From IMG/VR virus record IMGVR_UViG_3300042430_000681, positions 1 to 24,281 of that record: 24,281 bases of DNA; one strand, written 5' to 3'. The DNA is from a virus. Shown here in pieces: positions 20,122-24,281 of the stretch. The notes beneath the pieces were generated by a model, which did no database searches, was not told the DNA's origin, and saw only the letters and a program-made list of their open reading frames with translations. The translations under genes and the position numbers were made by a program. Position 1 is the first letter of the stretch. Each line of letters starts with the position of its first letter.

Positions 20122-20164
20122 TCTCAAGTTTTGTAAAGATATTTACTATCGATACAGCTTGAGA
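20122..20164 (-). promoter_or_regulatory. Structured leader of the glycosyltransferase with nested inverted repeats and TAAATA
   Basis: TCTCAAG (20122-20128) pairs with CTTGAGA (20158-20164). Inside, GTAAA (20133-20137) pairs with TTTAC (20142-20146). On the coding strand AGTAAATATC lies at the centre. The outer arm includes the GAGAGG ribosome-binding site of ATG 20114, so pairing could hide it. It is thus both a possible late promoter and a possible translation switch. Confidence 0.45.
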
Positions 20165-20166
20165 AA

Positions 20167-23100
20167 TTATTTTTCTTCCGTATAATCAGTACTTTCCGCA
20201 ACATCAGACTTACGCACATTCATCTTTTTTACCAGAGCTTCGACTTTGTCTAGACGCGCAATGATCTCTTCCATTCTGATTTTGACTTCTTCGCTATCCT
20301 CTTTACTATGCTTAAGACTTCGTGTAACGAATTTTGCAAATGCTTCTTCTTCTGTTTTGGCCATTGGATAATGCTGTTTGGCAAAGTCCATGGTCATGCG
20401 ATACTCAGGATCAATGTCTTTTGAAAAGGTGCCACTGTCCGTTCTACGATCAATTACCGACGGTGAGATGTCTAAATCCTTTTTGGCCTCTTCCATCAAC
20501 CTAATGAGCTTACGGCGTTGCGCAGGTGTTGCATTAGGGATAGCATTCTTGACATTGGTCACGAATTCTTTTAGTTTTTGTTTGTTCATGTTCATACCTT
20601 TATTAGTTAACTTCATTAGTTTTTCTATGTATTTTTGACCCAATTTACTTAGATCGAATGCATTGACCCATTTATCTAATTTATCTTCTGGAGTCAGATT
20701 TTGATCTTTCAAATGATTTCGCAGATCAGTGAACGTAATGCCAGTTCCGCCTGACTCTTGATCTCTAGGAGTTCCAATTACGTTGAATTTTACATGATCG
20801 AATCCTGGATATTTTGGGTTTTTTAAACGTCTGGCCAGATGATTCATCAACCCCTGAAATCCCTCTGATCGGTCATTACCTACCATCATTACGATATGAT
20901 CATATGGCGGTGGATTACTACTGGTAATCAATTCTTTTTCAATTTTCTTACCTATTGATCCGTCTGGTCTTACCAATTGAAAGATATTTTTGTGCTGAGG
21001 ATATAACGTTTGCCAGGTCTTTAGCTTGACTCTAGGTTCGATGGGATCATCAGGACCCACGGTACTTGTAATGTATACATATGGATCTGCTCCGAGTTCT
21101 GCTGCTTTTTGCAAGACCGAATTCACAAGCTGTTGATGACCTTTGTGTCCGACAAAGCTTCCAGCAGTGATCAGTGCTATCTTTCCTGACTTTGGACCAG
21201 ATGATGTTGCTGACTGCTGCTTTTGCTGCATCGCTGCTTTCATGGCAGGACTGGTAATTTTAATAGGGCCAGACTTGGTATGCAGAATGATACCTTCGAA
21301 TTCTGTGCCCAATATGTCTTTACCTGAAATATCAGAGGAGTTGATGAGAATCTCAGCAATTTTGTTCTTAGCTTGCAGCAACACTTGACTTACGTGTTCT
21401 TTGTCTGACTTATCTCTGGAAGCCAATTTTGCTCTGATGTCGTTCAAATCCATATCTTGTAATGCAACAGTTACGTCGATTGATCTTGGAATCTTTGCTC
21501 TGTTGTTTAAAAACAACACATCATCTATACGCTTTAGATTGCAAAGTTTATCAACTATAATTTTGCTATTGGAACTGATCTTGCCATTAGAGGATCTGAT
21601 TACATGAAGAGGAACAACAACCAAGTTGATGCCTTTAGGTATATCGTAAGCCAGATTTATGAATCGATAGCGATTGCCTTCTTTTTCGGCCATAGGCAAG
21701 TAGAGCATTTCACATACTACTTTTTTGTCTTTAAGAAAATCTTCACCAAACGTTGCGTTCAACTTTGAGATTAATCCCATGATTTCGTCATAAAGTTTGT
21801 CGTATTTCTGTGCTCTGTCAACTGTGACTGGATTGATGACTCCCTTGCTCGCCACATACTGAGAAAATGCATTTCTGGATTGAATAGGACCGCTTTTGCT
21901 ACTTTCGAAGAACGGCCTGCCTTGCTGATCTTTACCAAATCTACCGCCTATACCGTCTATTTTCACGGTAATCGGCATACGTCTTATTTCCCATCCCCTG
22001 TCTGTTTTGATTGAATCCAAGAATTCCAGAAACGCTCGATCACTCATTTTTTCCAAGTGAGTGATGCTTTGCTTTTTTGTAGGAATTACTGATTCTTGAA
22101 GCTTGCTTGCCATTCGATAATTAGTCTGATAAGCTTGCACTCGCTGATTAAAATCGGCAGGTAACTCTAGTTCAAGACCTTGAAATAAGGTTCTTATAGC
22201 TGGTATCTTCTCTTTTAGATCACGATCAGGATCATTTTTATACAGTCCTTGAGCGCCTGTATCAATGGTTTTAGCTAGAAACGCATCAGCAACCTGCTTT
22301 TTTCTTTCTGGCTTTAGTATCGCGTTGAGTACGCTGATTAACCCAGTAAAGCTCCAGAATGCAGTTTTTATTTTTTCCGCTTTCTCCGGCCTTAATTGTG
22401 GAAGAAGTCTAGTAACAATTTTGGCAATATCCTGTTCATAATCGCCAGCAGGAGCACGATTCATGACCATCATGCCATTCTTGATCAAGGGTTTGCCAGT
22501 TTGAGTATCTATGACAGGTTTATATTTGTCTCGTAGTCCACCGCCTGCTTTTGCCGAAACAGCAAAAGAAAGCTGATTATCAATCATAGGTTTATCTAGC
22601 TCGGCTCTGTTACTTCCTCTGCCAGCCATTTTGCGAAGAAGAAATTGTTTTTTACTTAATGAAGTAAGAGATTGAATCAAAAATTTATGAAAAACGCCTT
22701 TGATACCTTTTTCCATGTCACGCCATGCACTTGAATGACTGAAAATAGACCAATCAGTTGGTCCATTCTTATCAAATTCCACGAATTCAAAGTCAATCTG
22801 TATATTCAGATTGCTTCTAGGAAAATTCCATAGCGTACTAAACTGTTGATTGCCCTTTTTAAATCCTATAAAAATCGCTGGTCCAACTTGTTTGTCTATT
22901 AATCGATTGAAAAGATCAGCAAGATCAGCCTGCTTCTTTCGGTCGATCATTACGTCAATGTCGCCGACTTTTGGTTTTACTGCTTTGAAATCTCTATCAG
23001 GTATTTTATTCAGATTAAAAAAATGCCTTGAAGAACCACTTAAAAAGTTTTGAGATTCAAATACTTGTGAGTCCCACAACGGCCTGTTATGTAAAGATTC

Positions 23101-23250
23101 GTAAGTTTTATTGATCGAGCTGAACAGTCTGGTAAGTTGTTCAATTGTTTTGCTACGATCTACCTGGGTTAAGTCGATAGGATTAGCGTTGTGACCTCGC
23201 ACAGAAAGATTTCCGCCTTCAATAAGTATTGTCTTTCTATGCTTCATCAC
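20167..23250 (-). CDS. Triple nucleotidyltransferase-like fusion: Pol-beta-type, ligase-type (KxDG) and HxGH adenylyltransferase-type
   Basis: The 1027-residue protein has three visible nucleotidyl-transfer signatures. First, a Pol-beta/MNT-like fold: GDIDVMID (96-103, D97 and D99) plus D153 in IQIDFEFVE. Second, a covalent nucleotidyltransferase (ligase-like) segment: KIDGIGGRFG (430-439, K430), FFESSKSGP, CEMLY (E514), EGIIL (652-656) and IKI (K664). Third, a nucleotidylyltransferase: GSFVGHKGHQQL (698-708, HxGH) and GITFTDLR (837-844) like the ISSTxLR of NMNAT or CoaD enzymes. The ligase-like part resembles a large conserved phage family (DUF6267-like). The start MMKHRKTILIEGG and the VAES near the C-terminus resemble protease sites. 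Reaction unknown. It may concern NAD or RNA/DNA repair, which is inference. Confidence 0.65.
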   Translation of the reverse strand: MMKHRKTILIEGGNLSVRGHNANPIDLTQVDRSKTIEQLTRLFSSINKTYESLHNRPLWDSQVFESQNFLSGSSRHFFNLNKIPDRDFKAVKPKVGDIDVMIDRKKQADLADLFNRLIDKQVGPAIFIGFKKGNQQFSTLWNFPRSNLNIQIDFEFVEFDKNGPTDWSIFSHSSAWRDMEKGIKGVFHKFLIQSLTSLSKKQFLLRKMAGRGSNRAELDKPMIDNQLSFAVSAKAGGGLRDKYKPVIDTQTGKPLIKNGMMVMNRAPAGDYEQDIAKIVTRLLPQLRPEKAEKIKTAFWSFTGLISVLNAILKPERKKQVADAFLAKTIDTGAQGLYKNDPDRDLKEKIPAIRTLFQGLELELPADFNQRVQAYQTNYRMASKLQESVIPTKKQSITHLEKMSDRAFLEFLDSIKTDRGWEIRRMPITVKIDGIGGRFGKDQQGRPFFESSKSGPIQSRNAFSQYVASKGVINPVTVDRAQKYDKLYDEIMGLISKLNATFGEDFLKDKKVVCEMLYLPMAEKEGNRYRFINLAYDIPKGINLVVVPLHVIRSSNGKISSNSKIIVDKLCNLKRIDDVLFLNNRAKIPRSIDVTVALQDMDLNDIRAKLASRDKSDKEHVSQVLLQAKNKIAEILINSSDISGKDILGTEFEGIILHTKSGPIKITSPAMKAAMQQKQQSATSSGPKSGKIALITAGSFVGHKGHQQLVNSVLQKAAELGADPYVYITSTVGPDDPIEPRVKLKTWQTLYPQHKNIFQLVRPDGSIGKKIEKELITSSNPPPYDHIVMMVGNDRSEGFQGLMNHLARRLKNPKYPGFDHVKFNVIGTPRDQESGGTGITFTDLRNHLKDQNLTPEDKLDKWVNAFDLSKLGQKYIEKLMKLTNKGMNMNKQKLKEFVTNVKNAIPNATPAQRRKLIRLMEEAKKDLDISPSVIDRRTDSGTFSKDIDPEYRMTMDFAKQHYPMAKTEEEAFAKFVTRSLKHSKEDSEEVKIRMEEIIARLDKVEALVKKMNVRKSDVAESTDYTEEK

Positions 23251-23257
23251 TCTGTCC

Positions 23258-23632
23258 TTAGTAGGAAAGTTTTACAAACTGCACCACACCGTTTTGGAAA
23301 TCCTCTATTTTTGCTCTCATGTAAACGAAATTACCTTCAATGTTGGTGTACGTACTCACATTACCGCCATTTTGCGATGGGGTATCGGTGTTAATTGGCA
23401 GTTCATATACCTTAAACCAATCATTCTCAGTGGGAGTAGCTGCCAGTGTTGCCTGGATAACGATATTTGCCGTGCAACTTGAAGTTTTAATATTTACCGT
23501 CTGTAAATCCTGATTGCCAAGATAATAGGCAGCAGCTGGTCTGCTTTCACCAGTCAAAGTATATGGAGCACCGTTGCCAGGATTCTGATAGGCGGTTTCT
23601 GGGAAAAGAATTAAGGTGGTAGTCTGTGACAT
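23258..23632 (-). CDS. Unknown 124 aa beta-rich protein, probably virion-associated
   Basis: It begins MSQTTTLILFPETAYQNPG and is rich in Thr, Asn and aromatic residues. Strands include VNIKTSSCTANIVIQATLA and WFKVYELPI, ending GNFVYMRAKIEDFQNGVVQF with KLSY. This pattern suggests a jelly-roll or Ig-like fold, as in small phage structural proteins, and I recall similar C-termini in T4-like phages. The ATG overlaps the previous stop by one base. Function not proven. Confidence 0.65.
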   Translation of the reverse strand: MSQTTTLILFPETAYQNPGNGAPYTLTGESRPAAAYYLGNQDLQTVNIKTSSCTANIVIQATLAATPTENDWFKVYELPINTDTPSQNGGNVSTYTNIEGNFVYMRAKIEDFQNGVVQFVKLSY

Positions 23633-23799
23633 TAGGATTTTACCACTTCAACTACGATACTGTCGCCAACTAACTCCTGAGCAACCTGCTCAAGAGCACT
23701 CTGAACATCCCCGCCAGCGATAACAGGGGCTTGGTCGTCCCCATCCTTGACTATTTTAGAAAATCGTATGATAACGATATCTTCAACAATTTTTGCCAT
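23632..23799 (-). CDS. Small unknown 55 aa acidic protein
   Basis: ATG 23799 is preceded by GGAG (TTGGAG), and the frame ends TAA at 23634-23632, overlapping the next ATG by one base. The protein starts MAKIVEDIVIIRFSKIVKDG, continues with an acidic loop and a helical SALEQVAQELVGD, and ends IVVEVVKS. It looks like a compact alpha/beta fold. No family recognised. Position behind a late-promoter-like site and before a structural-looking gene suggests a late function. Confidence 0.65.
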   Translation of the reverse strand: MAKIVEDIVIIRFSKIVKDGDDQAPVIAGGDVQSALEQVAQELVGDSIVVEVVKS

Positions 23800-23820
23800 A
23801 AACACTCCAATATGTCAGAG

Positions 23821-23826
23821 TATTTA
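23821..23826 (-). promoter_or_regulatory. Late-promoter-like GATAAATAC upstream of the 55 aa gene
   Basis: GATAAATAC on the coding strand, identical in nine bases to the site at 19145. It lies about 22 bases upstream of ATG 23799 with a good GGAG between, a convincing layout for a T4-like late promoter in the gap after the preceding gene. Confidence 0.5.
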
Positions 23827-23846
23827 TCTTTATCTACGTTGATTCT

Positions 23847-24281
23847 TTAATCAAGTTGTAATTGCAGTGTTCTATTGTCAGTTGGCTCTTGTTCAAGCTT
23901 GTAGATCTTAGTCACGTATTCACCGTAAGTCAATTTTAAGATTAAAAATAATCCCTCGTCATTGAATCTAATCCATGGATTGTAAAACCAATTTCCATAC
24001 CGATTAGTTCCATTAAAATAAGAGTGAAGATCTTTACTGCAATCAATTAGACCTTGTAAATTCAGTCCGTTAATATAATTTAAAAAATCATAACTGAAGT
24101 TTCCGTGTTTCATAGTCACTTTATATTTGTATTTTGGAGGGTTTTTGAAATACATAGTACTCTCTTTGAGTCCAACAACTTCAATAACGGTAAGTTCAGA
24201 ATACAGACATTCTGGTAGCTCACTTACTAAATTTAGATCATTGAAGTAGAAATTACGGTCAGAGGTTAACTTATAATCCTT
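23847..24281 (-). CDS. Unknown protein entering from the right edge (C-terminal 144 residues visible)
   Basis: The reading frame stays open from the stop at 23847 through 24281 with no stop codon. The 42 codons before the internal ATG at 24155 read as protein (YKLTSDRNFYFND, then SELTVIEVVGLKEST). The gene therefore probably starts outside the window rather than at 24155, though that ATG has an AGAGAG nearby. The visible part is aromatic- and Asn-rich (FKNPPKYKYKVTMKHGNF, NRYGNWFYNPWIRF), ending NRTLQLQLD. No known family recognised. Confidence 0.65.
   Translation of the reverse strand, partial: KDYKLTSDRNFYFNDLNLVSELPECLYSELTVIEVVGLKESTMYFKNPPKYKYKVTMKHGNFSYDFLNYINGLNLQGLIDCSKDLHSYFNGTNRYGNWFYNPWIRFNDEGLFLILKLTYGEYVTKIYKLEQEPTDNRTLQLQLD

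Noticed and set aside
1-24281. tRNA genes, especially a tRNA-Ile to go with tilS
   Set aside because: Reading by eye for T-arm consensus (GGTTCGAATCC-like) and cloverleaf pairing gave no candidate. A tRNAscan search would settle it.

Overview
The window looks like a piece of a T4-like tailed-phage (Caudoviricetes, myovirus-type) genome. A family-B DNA polymerase (gp43-like), a sliding clamp (gp45-like) and a DsbA-like DNA-binding protein sit together. Genes are packed with ATGA or TAATG overlaps, TAAATA late-promoter-like motifs lie at several gene junctions, and many proteins begin with a T4-internal-protein-like capsid-targeting sequence. Every convincing gene is on the minus strand, so transcription runs from high to low coordinates. 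No rRNA, tRNA, IS element, integrase or CRISPR array was seen. The host cannot be named. A signal peptide and two sigma70-like promoters suggest a bacterium with ordinary sigma70 promoters. The mix of modules resembles uncultured aquatic T4-like phages, which is inference from memory.

Region A, about 24281 to 19140 (first transcribed): a protein entering from beyond the right edge, two small probable structural or accessory proteins, a 1027-residue enzyme that appears to join three nucleotidyl-transfer folds, and a GT-A-type glycosyltransferase, closed by a strong UUCG-tetraloop terminator at 19163-19188.

Region B, about 19150 to 9122: a late-type block of proteins of low or unknown similarity. 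They include a modular candidate polyprotein with repeated VAE/G sites, other proteins starting with MRASEFITE-, MRAKEFIIE- or MKIHQIIVE-like tags, a GNAT-like fusion, a Dps ferritin with a complete ferroxidase centre, a secreted thermonuclease and an HExxH metallopeptidase. My reading is that much of this block encodes cargo packaged in the capsid, processed by a gp21-type head protease and possibly delivered with the DNA.

Region C, about 9121 to 3439: early or middle functions behind two sigma70-like promoters (TTGATA-N17-TATCAT and TTGATA-N17-TATATT). These are a minimal TilS-like tRNA-lysidine synthase, DsbA, DNA polymerase, clamp, a small conserved protein, and a TET-associated-type glycosyltransferase that suggests hypermodified DNA.

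Region D, about 3379 to 1: small unknown genes around a purine module, namely a GMP reductase with an unusual insertion and a Gpt-type phosphoribosyltransferase. Together they could route guanine to GMP to IMP, and so toward adenine nucleotides, in this AT-rich genome. A small Smr-like protein lies between them.
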